Shown here piece by piece: positions 23,165-34,984 of a stretch of DNA of 64,000 bases. The notes below the pieces were generated by a model. That model did no database searches, was not told the origin of the DNA, and worked only from the letters and a program-made list of their open reading frames with translations. The position numbers and the translations under genes were made by a program. The first letter of the stretch is position 1. The number at the start of each line of letters is the position of its first letter. This DNA is from Agapetus fuscipes (Eukaryota > Arthropoda > Insecta > Trichoptera > Glossosomatidae), in assembly GCA_951799405.1 (NCBI GenBank), contig OX637344.1, positions 6,324,001-6,388,000 on the forward strand. Direction: 5' to 3'.

Positions 23165-23640
23165 AAAGTTTGTCTTTTTATTCATTTCTATTTAATCCGC
23201 TTCAATGTAATCTTTCACAGATAAAATACACTTGTGCCAGCATTTCTTCACTTCTTCCAAGTCTCGAAGCACTTCTAAGCTGTTCTTCTTGATATGGTCT
23301 TTCAACAATGCGGTCTTTGTTTACACAAAACATCATTGTACTTTCTTGGGTTTATTTTATTTTAAGAACAGAAAAAAATCAGATGAGCCAAAATAGGTGA
23401 ATAAGGTGATTGACCCATGTAGATATTGTTTTTGGCAAAAAATCACAAATAAACGATGACATGTGCGCTGGCGCATTATCATGGTGTAATATTCATTACT
23501 GGAATCAAAATAATTCCGAGCTTGACCATTCAACATTTGACACAATAAAAATAAAATCCAAAATTGAATAACATAATCTGCAACATTTAAAGTTCCCTTT
23601 TTTTTAAGAAACCTCATACATCTATTTATAACCAACACTG
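23165..23640 (-). pseudogene. Mariner-type transposase, dead C-terminal part
   Basis: Minus-strand frames give HHDNAPAHMSSFICDFLPK, holding the HDN-A-AH motif with the second catalytic aspartate of mariner transposases, and, after frameshifts, KDHIKKNSLEVLRDLEEV then KKCWHKCILSVKDYIEAD and a stop, the end of the protein. The PDLAP-CDFFLF region is shortened, with an in-frame stop. The N-terminal half was not found. Confidence 0.72.
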
Positions 23641-23667
23641 GTGAAAATTAAATCAACAAATTTAAAT

Positions 23668-23724
23668 AAATCAAACCAGTAATCTAATAAGTAGATTATT
23701 ATTATTAGATTACTGGTTTGATTT
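23668..23724. repeat. Perfect 23-bp hairpin
   Basis: AAATCAAACCAGTAATCTAA and its complement form exact 23-bp arms (23668-23690 and 23702-23724) around an 11-base AT loop. It lies just beyond the mariner remnant. Role unknown. Confidence 0.85.
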
Positions 23725-24099
23725 AATCCAACACTTCAATAATATAATCTAAAATGGAATTAAGTAATAGGAAATGCATTAATATGGTGGTTTCCTTTTG
23801 GTTCAAGGCTGACAAAGTAGAGTAGGTATTCTATTAATATAATAATTATAAATATTTGATTTCATCTCAAATGCTTTTTGGTTTCCATAATTTTTTGTTA
23901 AAATGCAATGGTTGAGCTTAAACAGAACACTATTTTTGGGGTGCTGTTTTCATAACACCAAATAGAAGTTTTCCCTAATAACAGAAAAACAAAATAATAT
24001 TGTTTTTGACATTTTTTTTTTTTTTTAAGAAATCCTGTGCGGGAGACTCCCTAGATTCTAAAGACTCTAGGGGTCTATGACACTTGTTGTAGTGCCGCA

Positions 24100-24459
24100 G
24101 AGGTGTACGAGCTTGGTCGTCGCTACAAAGCGCCAATACTCAAGCAAGACCCAGTTGCTGTAAGGCTGGATGGACCTTTGGTGACCGGTCATTGGTAAAG
24201 GTTTATGAATTTTTCAACCCAGCGAAGAGCACATTCGAAATATTAATGGTATATTTTTGTGCTCCGCCGGGATCCGAATCCACAACCTTCCATTTACGAG
24301 TCCGAAGTGTTGCCACTACGGACTACGGACCGGTCCAAGATGCCAACGACACGCGGTGTACCTGAGTGGTTACCCATCCAAGCACTGACCGCGCCCAATG
24401 TTGCTTAACTTCGGTGATCTATGGGAACCGGTGCTTTCAACATGGCTAACGTCGTTGAC
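24100..24459 (-). mobile_element. Composite 5S rRNA-tRNA SINE, second copy
   Basis: Same order as 11655-12086: 5S head at 24459-24342 (118 bp), linker, tRNA-like unit, family B body. The LINE-like 3' end and tail are missing past about 24100. The 5S C-box reads AGTGCTTGGATGGGTAACC, two changes from the first copy. The two copies otherwise agree closely over head, linker and tRNA unit, so the composite existed before they transposed. Confidence 0.83.
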
Positions 24460-25096
24460 AATGAGTTGCTTTTCACATTTTCTCAAACATATAAAGACAT
24501 CATTTGCACTGAACGTAATTAAATTTATGCATTGTTCTTAGCATCTTTAATGCATGTATTATTACTCTACCTTTGACATTATAATCATCAAACGATTGAC
24601 AATTTAATTTTGAAACACATTCTAAAAAATTATATTAGTCAATATGCTACAATATGTAAAAAAAATTACCCTTTAAGATTGAGTTTACCTATAAATAACA
24701 TTAAGGAATGGAAGGCTCGATGAATGTTTAGTTTCTGAATGAAATAATCCTGTTCCTACTCTATGGGTCAGTATTATAGCATCCCAACGCTCAAGCTAAC
24801 AAATAAATTAAGTTGAAATATATATTTTTAGTATAACCTCGATTATCTACGGTCACAAGTAACCAAACTTCTCAGCCGTCCAAATATAGGGCTGAAAGAA
24901 AATTAAGTTCCAAATAAAAGGATCATTTATAAGAAGTGTATAATTCTGAAGCTTTATCAGTATTTAAACTGCTTATAGTGCATGTACCTACAAACATTGT
25001 AGGTACAATAGGTTTCCCTTATTACAGTGCACCCCACACAGTTATTGACATTCCGGGAGGGACTTTTCATTAATTGAATCCTAAAAAGTATTCATA

Positions 25097-25102
25097 TTTA
25101 TT
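25097..25102 (-). terminator. Possible poly(A) signal of the ITPRID-like gene
   Basis: AATAAA on the minus strand, about 445 bases after the stop codon at 25547. The choice is by position only. Confidence 0.3.
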
Positions 25103-25546
25103 TGAAATATACCTAGATCAGCGGAGTTGATTAGTATAGCACTACGAGTTAAGGCATGTTGTACTATGACATGATACTATGGAAGAAAGGTAGATAAAAT
25201 AGATCATGGCATCTTCCCTGACTGAAAATACACAAATGGGTGTTTGTGTATGTGTGCATTTGAATACACGTATTAGTGCACTTTTTGTGTGCATGTATGA
25301 ATGTTTCCTCACATGTATGTGTGTATATGCATATACATGTTTATCTTTACACTTGATTTTTTTTTTTTATCAATAATGGAACATTTACTGGTCTCTTAAA
25401 CTGACAATTTACTACTGTACATATTTCCCTGTAGATGTTTTACACAATAAAAAAATACTTGGGACGCTGTACTTGGACTGATGTTAGCTTGATGCCTGGG
25501 AACGAGCGAATACTGGCTATCATATATCTTATGGTAAAAATGGCAA

Positions 25547-28500
25547 TCAGGCATTAGGAGTGTCAGGAGTTCCATTAGGAGAAGCAGCTTCGTCGGAAAA
25601 CTCTTCACGGCTGCTGATGCGCTCTATGATCTTAGCCACTATCAATGAAGGTGGAGCGTGTGGGTGACCTGAAAACAAACGCAGCATTTAAAAATGGAAA
25701 ACAATGTAGAATAATGGGCATTTTGAATATTTAAAAAGCTTAAAAATACAGATATAATATATTTTACACTAAAGTCATTTCAGGATGAGTGCAATGATGT
25801 TTGGAAGAAAAGATGGTACAAATTATTAAATCGAAAATTGTTTGAATTGGAGCAGATTTTTGCAGATTCATGCAGAAAGTAAAATTGTTTTTCTCTTCAT
25901 TTTTCATTCAGTTGAAGTACAAAGATCCAAAAGAATCAGACTATTTTTTGAAGAATTCAAATGATAAAAGATGTCTTTTGAAAGATATGCCCGTGAAATT
26001 TTAGTGAACTGTCATAGGACTCATTCTACAGCGGCTCAAGTGTAACCACGCAGGGTCTTTGTAGCATGTTTTACAGAGGAGAAATAAGCAATAAAAAATA
26101 AATATTTAATGTCTTTGAACAACTGAAAAATTGACAGTTTCAAATACCTACACAGAGAATCATTTTCATTCATTTTAATAATAGTTTATAAACATTTCCA
26201 GTTCATGAATAACCACAGGCCATCCTTATCACAAAATATTTGTACATCATCATAATGCAGTGGAAGGGGCGCCTATCAGAAGTGCCATAATCCTTCAAGT
26301 AATAATAATAATCATGTTAGGATGATTTATTCAGTGAGCGCTGTTTTTGTGTGTATCACACCCGAAGAGCCCTCTAATTAAGTAAGTAATTTGAAGAGAG
26401 ACTTAATATATTTTCATTTTGGAGCCAAACATTTTTTTACTTCTGAGAAACCTAATAGCCAATTTTATCTTTGAATAATGTGAATAATATAAAACAAATG
26501 TAAATGAAAATAAAAGATACAAATTGTATATTAAAAATATTGAGCTAAATAAACAGATATCTTCACAACCATACAAGTAGGCAAACTATCTCACATAACA
26601 GTAAGTGATAAAAGAAATTACTGCTAACATAGAAATTTATAAAGATAAGATATTTCTATGCAATGTCACTTGGCCAGGCTAGAAGCAGGACAGAGATGTA
26701 TAACTTCAATAGAATATTGAAAAGACACTTCAAAACTTCATTCTGCATTTAGTTTAACTGTCAACTGCATACTTTTCACCGTGCTGTAAAATAGAAAAAA
26801 TCCCTGATTATCGGGAATCTGGTTTTTATTTATCATGTATGACATCACATACTAGACAGATTTTTTATTGTGCCAAATCCAGACATAATCATGCATTTAA
26901 AATAAAATTAATACAAATAAGAATGTTTTACCAAGACATCTTTAGGAACAAACTTAAAATAAACAGAAATAAGACATTCAAAATAAGTACAAGAAAATGA
27001 TTAAGATATAAACACCCCAAGTATAAAAAATTGCATTAATAGAAATAATGTATGAAAACTAAATCATTCACTAAGAAGCGATGTATTCTGTCTCGATTGT
27101 CTATGGATTAGCAGACAAACTGTGTGAAAGCTTTCATACATCTCCATACACTGCTGACTTCCAACTCCATGCCAGATAGAACAAAAGACAAACCAGGTTG
27201 AATGACTCTGGTGTGAAATGGCTGTAAGCGTGTTTTGTTGTTTCTTCCATACATTTTTCTATTTACGCAATCGAAAGGAGTTTATATATGTTTTATAGTT
27301 GAAGTAAAGATATAAGGCATGCATTTTACGATAGTTAGTCAGGTTATTTCCTTACTCGACCATCACCGTTGGGATATTTGGGCCTGAGTGATACCTCCGA
27401 CGTCCTCTCTCTGGAGACTTCATAAAGCGACATATGGGGCTGCAGTGTTCTGCACGGGTAACAGGTGACAGGTGACAGTTGACAGATGTCAGATGTTACA
27501 GGTGACAGCAAACCAACGTGTTAGTACAACAAGCTACTTATAAAAATGTTAATCTTGTGATATATACTCCAAAGTTTTAACCAAGTTTAGGGTTAAATGT
27601 TAATAAGTGTTTTAGACTGTGCAAAATATTAGTAAGTATTTAATTAATTATTATTGTAAGGCACTACAGAGACCAATAAATGCAAAAATGGGTAGAAATT
27701 GTACATAATTTTGAAATAATCAGCTGAAATAAAATGTAAGGTTTCAAGTATCCCGAGTAAAAAACATTTCATAAACACCCCTCGATTGTGTAAGTAGAAC
27801 AAATGTATAAAACAATGATCACTCACCAGGGGTGCTTTTGCATATTGTTTATTTTCACAATCGAGGAGAGTTTACTCAATGATTTATACTAGTTGTACAG
27901 AAAGCTCATTATTTCAACTGTTATGCATATTGAATTTGTTTCTTTTAAAGAAAAGGTAAGAAAATTATTTCTTGTATTTACTTGTCTCAATGAATATCAC
28001 AATATGTATTGCTTAAGAGTATGGTTATCCTCGGATTTAATTCATTACATTTTAATATGTGAGCTAAAATTAGACTCAATCAGGGTTATTCACAAAACAT
28101 TTAATCCATAGAGCTGATTGTTTTTTTTATACAGAAAATACACTTAAGGTGGCAGATGAGCCATGGATTTGCTGGGTGTGAATGCCACCATATGTTTACG
28201 ATGATTTATAATACACAATGCCACAAAGGGATCAACATTTTTTATATCAATGGAATTGATTGACAGATATGGATATAGTATACAAACATGGCAATGCCCT
28301 TAAATAGCTTTCCTGTTTCAAACAAAACAGCACATTAATTAAGAGAATACATTAACGCAAGTTAACTATCCGATGCAAACGATACACACACTTAAAACAC
28401 TTCTCAAACTGAAAAAGTGTTTTATTTTGCTCATTTCTCAGAAGGTTACCTGCACGCATGGCTGTTTAAAACAAGCAATAATTTGTAAACTGGATCTTAC

Positions 28501-31500
28501 GATGAAGGAAATTATGACACTCACAGGCCAAATTTGGTCCGCGGTAGTTATAGATTAGCGTTGATTATAAATTAACTGAAGCATTTGTAGATGTGTACTT
28601 TATTAATGAATAATCCCGCTATAAAGGATATCGAAATCTAAATCTAAGCTGCAAAGATATGTATCATTTGAGATTCATATTAAATGTATTCCCACAAGCA
28701 GACACGCATAATTTTGCGCTTACACATGCCGCATGTGGACCTACAATATAAAAAAAAACAATCTCAAATGAACATAAGCCCTGCAACTCTTGCCGACCTT
28801 CCCTGAAGCAAGGGTGACATTGGCAAAGTGAACCATTTTTTACAGTATGGGTGGTCAGCCGCATACCAACCCATCAGTCAAGGAATTCAATAAGATAATT
28901 CAAGTCATTGTAATAAATAAATTAGAATCCAGATAATCCACATCAATCACAAATGGCAGTTGATCTGTGATGTTGGCGGCTAGGGTTTGTTAAAGTAAAA
29001 TTGGTTTTTATGATTTAGTTTTTTATGTCCATGTATCTATTATAATTTATTGATTTTAAAAATGTAATTTGTCATTTATGTTCCTTGACTTATAGGTTAT
29101 GTGGCTGACCACCCATACTGTAAAAAATTGGTTCACTTTGCCAATGTCACCCCTGTTTCAGGGAAGGACGGCAAGAGTTGCAAGGCTTATGTTCATTTTA
29201 GATTGGGTTTTTATATTGTAGGTCCACATGCGGCATGTGTTAGCGCGAAATTATACATGTCTGCTTGTGGGAATGCATTTAATATAAATCTTAAATGATA
29301 TATATCTTTGCAGCTTAGATTAGATTAGATTAGATTAGAATCACCATTTAATGAATGGTCAAGCCCCTCCACCTTTTAACAGATTCGCGGACACACGAAA
29401 TGTGAAGTAGGCTAGAAAAAACACACTTATTTCATCATCTCAAATTGTATTTTTATTATATTTTTTTTTTTTTTTTGACATCCAGGGACAAAACGGCTAT
29501 TGCCGTGTTCTTTGGATTTCTATAGGGACGCACGGATGCTACATGTATGCAAGTTCTATCAGAAATAGCCGTTTCGTCCCTAGTAATAACATTTTATTAC
29601 GACGGCTATTACTGTTTCGTCCAGTCCTAGACAAGCTCATAGAGCGGCGTGTTAAGTAATGAAACCAGTCAATAATATGTGTAGCACGCTACCAAAGATG
29701 GATAAAGCAGTAGATTAGTAATTTTACAATGTGAATCGCATAGAAATCAGAGATGACAATCAAAGATTTTTTCAAAATGAGATAAATATATCATTCTCAT
29801 TGGTGTTACAACCCGGTGTGGATTTTGGCCTCCTCGAAGAGTTGCCTCCACCTTTCCCTTTTCGTCACCTCTCGTCGCCAATTGGTCACTTCCAGAGCTC
29901 GCAAGTCCCTTTCCACCCTATCGCTCATTCTCAAATAAATATATGGAAATACTGAAAATCACTTACACATCGTTTCCATGTATTATTTTATCTCATTTAA
30001 AAAAAAAACAGATTGTCATCTATGATTAGAATTAGATTATGACTCAAGTAAAACTGTTTTTTTTGCTTTCATTTGCTGAAAATGTTTCAATTATGAGACA
30101 TTAGTTAGTCTACACATGAGAAATGATCATATTAACCTGTGAGTCCTCTGTAACCAAATACTCCACACTCGTGCATCTTCATTGACTTGTGTTCTTCTTT
30201 TATAAATTGTTCTGTGTTTACACCATTAACCTGAAAATTAAAGACAAATAAATTTAGAAATCATTATATTTTAAGGTGGCAATGATAGATGAGACTAAAA
30301 TATAATTGAGCGCGACATTGTGTTTGTAAGGGGGAGAACAATTCACAGACATATGATAAAAACCTAACCATTACTCAACCAGAGCCTGTGGATTCTGTTT
30401 ATAGACATCAGCAGTTTAAATGGCTAGTAAAATGTAAATGGTATACACATAGTCATCATTATCGTCATCGCCACTGGTCTTGGCTTCCTCGATCAACTGC
30501 AGCCACCGCTGACATCCACACCACCCTCTTCCAGTCCCCATTCTCCTACCGCTCGACAACATGCTTCCACTCTAATGTGATGATGATGATGAGTTGGTGA
30601 TTTCTTTATAGCGCCGTTTCATAATGTAGTCACTCCAAGGGTGCTAACATATTATGTGGTATTGGATTACCGAGATTTCAAATATTCTAAGTTCACTGTA
30701 GGTTTGGGAGTTACCAGTGAGGGTTTGAGAAATCTGTCAGGTATTCTAGCAAGCTGAAGCCGTGCAGGACTCGGCCCAAAGCCAACTCCTCTCAGCACGG
30801 CCTCGGCATCCACACGGCGGGATTCCAAAAGGCTTTCCACACTGGAACATCTGCTGCCATTGCTCTCCGACTGTAAACAGAGAAGATACAAGATATGTTG
30901 ATGAATTCAATAATAAATACTAGGATGATTTCTTTGGCGAGTGTTGTTTTTTTGTGTGAATCACAACTCCCAGCCCTCTGCGATCTTGGACGTTGCTGTA
31001 GAAAGCGCCAATAATTCAAGCAAGACCACAGTTTCTGTAAGACTGGATGGACCAATCGTGACCGGTCTTTTTTTATTTATTTATTTAACAAGTATGTACA
31101 GGACTGACAGTGAGACACCAAAACGTCACAATACATATAACATTGAAAACATAAGAGAACAATATGCAGATACACAGATGCATTATTCTACGCATCCATA
31201 CGTCGTTCTAGAATACAAACAAACTCCGATAGTAAGCGATCCACACCAGTTGTAATTATATCCAGGTGTGGGGCTGAGGAGGCCAGATTATTGAGCAGCA
31301 ACAGCAAATGTAGTTCCCAAGACTGACGGAGAACATTGGTTCCGCAGGCGGGAATCGTGAAAAGATCATGACTTCTTGCTCTGTTATAATTGCTGGGGGC
31401 GTAAAGCTATAGAGTCATATTTTTTGCATTCCGCCGAAAATTCCGGAAAATCGAAACCACTACCTTCCAATCACGAATCTGAAGACAAGTCACAAGAAAA

Positions 31501-34265
31501 GTATTCACAAATTTTATGACTAAAAAAATTCAGTTCTTTACAAACCTACTTTTAAGTTGGGAAGTGCACTCCATGCGTATGTGAAGTTATGTGCATGAAA
31601 AATAGATACAAAGTGAGCTGGTAAAACCGACACAAAGTAAGAAAAGTTCAATAAAAATGTTATATAACTGTACTGTCTCATTAATTTGTCACTCGGTTAT
31701 ACAATGACTTCCGTAATCAGTTACTTTTTGCAAGTTAAGTATACGCAGATCATGCTGAGCAATCCCCTGCGACTTTAAATGTTCATTTCACAAATGTTTA
31801 TTCATGCTGTGTTATTAAATGCAAGTATTTCAACTATTCCAAGGTTTTTATCTTGTTATTTCTTATCTAGGTGATAAAAACTAAAGGCATTACCATACAA
31901 GATATTTTAAAGAATAGAAAACAACATTAAATGCAAGAAAAGAAGTAAAAATAAATAACAAACTTATTCAGGAGGATATGTGAAAGATTCTGAATAGAAG
32001 TAAATGTTGTTTTTGGCTGGGAAAATAAATTGCAATAAAAAGAAAATGAAGACGGCTCTTCCCAAAAATTGCCATTTTTTTAAACCTTTTTGCTTCTGAA
32101 TATTCTGGCTATATGAATACCCCCAGTGCAGAATACTTTTTCTGGCACATTTTTAAACCATTCATTGTTTCCTACCTTAATTGATTGACGACACTTGTGA
32201 ACAAACTATGTGCACAGTCACATGTATTAGCTATTCAATAATAATAATCACAAAGGTTTAGCACATTTTACTTGCAGACTTTTGAATTCTTTAACACAGT
32301 CACAGAGAAAAGTTCAAAGTTGGATGACGTGACCTATAATTGACAGCTGCACTGTATGCAAGTTTACACTTGACGCCTATGCGTGTCACCCGCAGTTAAA
32401 GGGTTAAGTTTATTATACTTTATGGTCTTAGTAAAATAGTGACATTGATGAAAAAATTAGACATGTTTATTAATTTTTTATATTAATTATAAAGATAACC
32501 AAAATATGTTGTTTGTGTTATGGCCGCGGGGATCAAGTCAGGTTATTTGGAACCGGATAACGTTGGTTCGAATCCCGCGACGATAACTTCGACCCTGGTT
32601 CAACAGATGCCGTTGCATGCACACAAGCTCCTGCTTTCGCATGAAGACAACTGGCCAGGCAAAATAGGTTGGTGGATTGCATTCCTTTCCACAAATCTAT
32701 TTAAAAAAAAAAAAAATGTATAACTTAAAAAATGTTGTCACAAAAAAGTATTGAAAAAAAAATGTATTTCCCATATTATCTAGATCGTTCTATTTACTAA
32801 TTTGTCTTTAGCGCCATTAAGTATGGATAACAAATACAGTAGACAGAAATTAAGGATGGATAAATGAAGTCATCATACCTGAAGCGACGATTCTCGGAAC
32901 AGTGGATGTCTATGCCTGGGACTGTTTCCCTCTGAGTTCGTGGATCTCTCTCTCATCAGGTTGCTCCTGGAGGGGCGCTTCATAAAGCTGATGTCCCCCG
33001 AGCTGGAGTACAAGTCTAGCTCCAGGTTGCTGGCGATGGCTTTTGTTCTGGCGGTGGCGTTGTCACATAAGCTGGTGGCACTTTGTTCATTGGCGTTGCT
33101 AGAGGACGGGGCGGGGCTGTCTGCGGGCGCGTTTGCTGTTTAGAGACAACACACATTTTACAATAATTAATAATTTGACCTTTGACTTTGAAAAACACAT
33201 TATAAATTAATTTGAGTTAATGCAATGACTCAACTTGGAAAATAATAGAATTGTATTCCTTGACTTATAAGTTGGTACTTCCTTGACTTAAAGGTTGTAT
33301 GAGGCTGACCACCCATCCTGTAAAAAATGGTTCACTTTGCCAATGTCACCCCTGTTTCAGGGAAGGTCGGCAGAAGTTGCACGGTTTATGTTCATTTGAA
33401 GTTTTTAATTTTTAACACGTTAGCGGACGAAACGGTTATAGCCGCTCTATGAGCTTGTCTAGGACTAGACAAAACAGTAATAACTGTCGTGATAAAACAT
33501 TATTACTAGGGACGAAACGGCTATTTCTGATAGAACTTGCATACATGTAGCATCCGTGCGTCCCTACAGAAATCCAAAGAACACCCGTTTCGTCCCTGGA
33601 TGTCAAAAAAAAAAAAAAAAATTTATAATAAAAATACAATTTGAGATGATGAAATAAGTGTGTTTTTTCTAGCCTACTTCACATTTCGTGTGTCCGCGAA
33701 TGTGTTAAGTACACATTCAGCATTTGTAAGCGCAAACTTACACGTGTCTGTTTGCGGGCTTGCATTTGATATGAGTTTTGAGTGTCGATATATCTTTGCA
33801 ACTTAGATTATAGATTATGGTATTATAGATTAAATTATTTTTTAATAATTAACCGAAAACAGATACAACGTAATCAATAAAAACTTTTTATAATAATGAA
33901 GTATTAAATTACCGAATGAGTCTCGAGATATTAAAGTCAACTTGTGAAGAAAAACTTTGTTTTTATTTTCGCTATATTAATTTTTAAATTGCTTTCTTTA
34001 TTGTTATTTATAAATCTTTACTGTACAAACCTTTGTCTGTAAGGGATGCTCGCTCTTTACTATCTGCAGAAGGAGGAAGACTGAGAGGTGATGGAACGCT
34101 AGCCGCGCGGAGCAATATCGGAGACGTTACACTGTTGCCGTTGTCTTCCACGAGGCTGATGTCATCCTCCGAGGTTCCCCTTGCGACAGAAGGCACCGCA
34201 TTGGAGGGCTGGTCCCCCTGAGGCAGAGAGTCCACCCACTGTTGGATCGGACTCTTGCGTCGCAT
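25547..34265 (-). CDS. Short ITPRID/KRAP-family protein, five coding exons
   Basis: Exons (minus): 34265-34031 (exon itself from 34339), 33135-32879, 30870-30715, 30230-30137, 25668-25547; phases agree and all introns are GT-AG. 287 residues. Order of conserved pieces matches vertebrate ITPRID2 (KRAP/SSFA2): a tryptophan motif (IQQWVDSLP, residues 7-15), an acidic SEDDISL motif (32-38), then SSVESLLE-(6)-EAVLRGVGFG (to 196), ARIPDRFLKPSL (205-216) and NGVNTEQFIKE (218-228), i.e. the IP3-receptor-binding domain. The family ties IP3 receptors to actin. Vertebrate members exceed 1,000 residues; this one ends soon after the domain (a Ser/Pro/Thr tail). The third exon has a later donor-like GT at 30665, but using it shifts the next exon out of frame, so the donor at 30714 was chosen. 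The start ATG is first in frame; the proposed upstream exon places a stop before it. Confidence 0.75.
26300..26380 (-). mobile_element. SINE family B, 3' end only
   Basis: AATAATAATAATCATGTTAG tail, then GATGATTTATTCAGTGAGCG and CACACCCGAAGAGCCCTC. Lies in the last intron of the ITPRID-like gene. The rest of that 4.5-kb intron up to about 27090 is AT-rich with nothing else recognised. Confidence 0.7.
27090..27310. mobile_element. MITE families K and G, partial
   Basis: 27095-27235 has GATTGTCTATGGATTAGCAG and AGACAAACCAGGTTG, words shared with 41835-41985 and 49350-49445 (family K, GGTTTGTCTATG). 27240-27305 has half of family G (TTTCTATTTACGCAATCG, AAAGGAGTTTATA). Confidence 0.45.
27742..27894. 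mobile_element. MITE family G
   Basis: Left ATCCCGAGTAAAAAACATTT...CACCCCTCGATTGTGTAAGT; right TTCACAATCGAGGAGAGTTT...ATGATTTATACTAGTTG: imperfect inverted ends. Confidence 0.65.
28634..28886 (-). mobile_element. SINE-like family C, full copy
   Basis: Plus-strand order AATCTAAATCTAAGCTGCAA ... ACCAACCCATCAGTCAAGGAA. Intronic. Confidence 0.78.
29080..29338 (+). mobile_element. SINE-like family C, full copy with regular tail
   Basis: Starts TTCCTTGACTTATAGG and ends CAGCTTAGATTAGATTAGAT, with about five GATTA units, the clearest tail in the window. Intronic. Confidence 0.82.
29380..29651 (-). mobile_element. piggyBac-type MITE in TTAA
   Basis: Flanked by TTAA (29376-29379 and 29652-29655). 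The left end CAGATTCGCGGACACACG and the right end GAGCGGCGTG (ending at TTAA) match, in opposite orientation, the copy at 33416-33704. Both carry AAACGGCTATT...AATAGCCGTTTCGTCC inverted blocks and a poly-T/A tract. Intronic. Confidence 0.82.
29725..30060. mobile_element. Foldback MITE with a LINE-like insert
   Basis: ATCAGAGATGACAATCAAAG on the left pairs with the right end CAGATTGTCATCTATGATTA. The centre (about 29805-29935) has CTCGAAGAGTTGCCTCCACC and looks like a minus-strand LINE 3' piece. Confidence 0.4.
30578..30660 (-). mobile_element. CR1/L2-like LINE, extreme 3' end
   Basis: A (TGA)n tail followed by GTTGGTGATTTCTTTATAGC, GCCGTTTCATAATG and GTCACTCCAAGGGTGC, the 3' terminal segment shared with 6050, 12110 and 56576. 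Upstream of it, 30470-30577 contains CCACCGCTGACATCCACACC, source unclear. Confidence 0.65.
30915..31480 (-). mobile_element. SINE family B interrupted by a LINE fragment
   Basis: SINE B runs from AGGATGATTTCTTTGGCGAG (30922) to CGTGACCGGTC (31066) and resumes at about 31420 (TTTTTTGCATTCCGCCGAAA, CTACCTTCCAATCACGAATC). The inserted piece (31070-31415) encodes, on the minus strand, ARSHDLFTIPACGTNVLRQS, the usual end of a CR1/jockey-group reverse transcriptase. Confidence 0.7.
32510..32715 (+). mobile_element. SINE family D, full copy
   Basis: GTTATGGCCGCGGGGATCAA, intact B-box GGTTCGAATCC, end CCACAAATCTATTTAAAAAA. It is intronic and the best preserved copy. Confidence 0.85.
33278..33818 (+). 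mobile_element. SINE-like family C split by a piggyBac MITE
   Basis: 5' part 33278-33411 (TTCCTTGACTTAAAGGTTGT ... TTATGTTCATTTGAAG); 3' part 33709-33818 (CACATTCAGCATTTGTAAGC ... TGCAACTTAGATTATAG). The MITE lies between at a TTAA. Confidence 0.82.
33416..33704 (+). mobile_element. piggyBac-type MITE in TTAA
   Basis: TTAA on both sides (33412-33415, 33705-33708). Ends CACGTTAGCGGACGAAACG and complement of CACATTCGCGGACACACG. Interior matches 29380-29651 in the other direction. Confidence 0.87.
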
Positions 34266-34984
34266 TTCTGTCAGAACTCCGCCCACCCAATGGCGGAACC
34301 GTAACCCCCACAACTTGGATGAGCGAACAGATGGATTATCTGTAAAATAACACTTAATAGTTAGATTCAATTTAAAAATATATTTAACTAAATGTGATGT
34401 AAAGACGGTTGAGTTTCTTAATGAACTGAATTCGTGTCTCATTAAATAAGTTTCCCGTTTGTAAAAATCCGCTATCTACACTTACAGTGAAATCACTTCA
34501 AATTTTGTCAAGGGATAAGTGAGTCGTCTGTTTCTGAAGTATACTCTCTCCACACGCGATCGATTTGACATTTTTAATGTTGGCGGTAGTGGAATTTGGC
34601 AGGAAGCATTTACAAACTTGTAGTTTTTAGTAAAGATAAGGCAGACATTGGAACGAATAAAAATACAACAGAAATAGGAATGAATAAAAATACACGTGGA
34701 CGAAGGGTACCTACCGATATCTCTGGACAATATATAGAAGTAATTATTCACTGTAAGTGGAGATAGTAGATTTTGGAAACTTGCGACTCAAGTAAAATGA
34801 ATGCATGTGTATTTTTTTGGCCTATGCCTGCTATTGCTTCATTAAAAACAAAATATTTGTCTACGGCAATTTTGCCATCAAAAATGTATATTACTCAAAA
34901 TCGGTTGCACCTAGAGACTTTCAAAACAAACGACTGAAAAAATTGGATAATTTGTTTCCTTAGTCTTTGGAGTTGTTTACTAGC

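Noticed and set aside
29101..29298. Small ORF starting MADHPYCKK, similar to ORFs at 8933, 28664, 47843, 50159 and 57777
   Set aside because: All are translations of family C repeats, in both orientations.
34482..34751. 89-codon minus-strand ORF as the first coding exon of the ITPRID-like gene
   Set aside because: Its donor leaves the wrong phase: joined to 34339 the ORF meets a stop at once. It fits better as 5' UTR.
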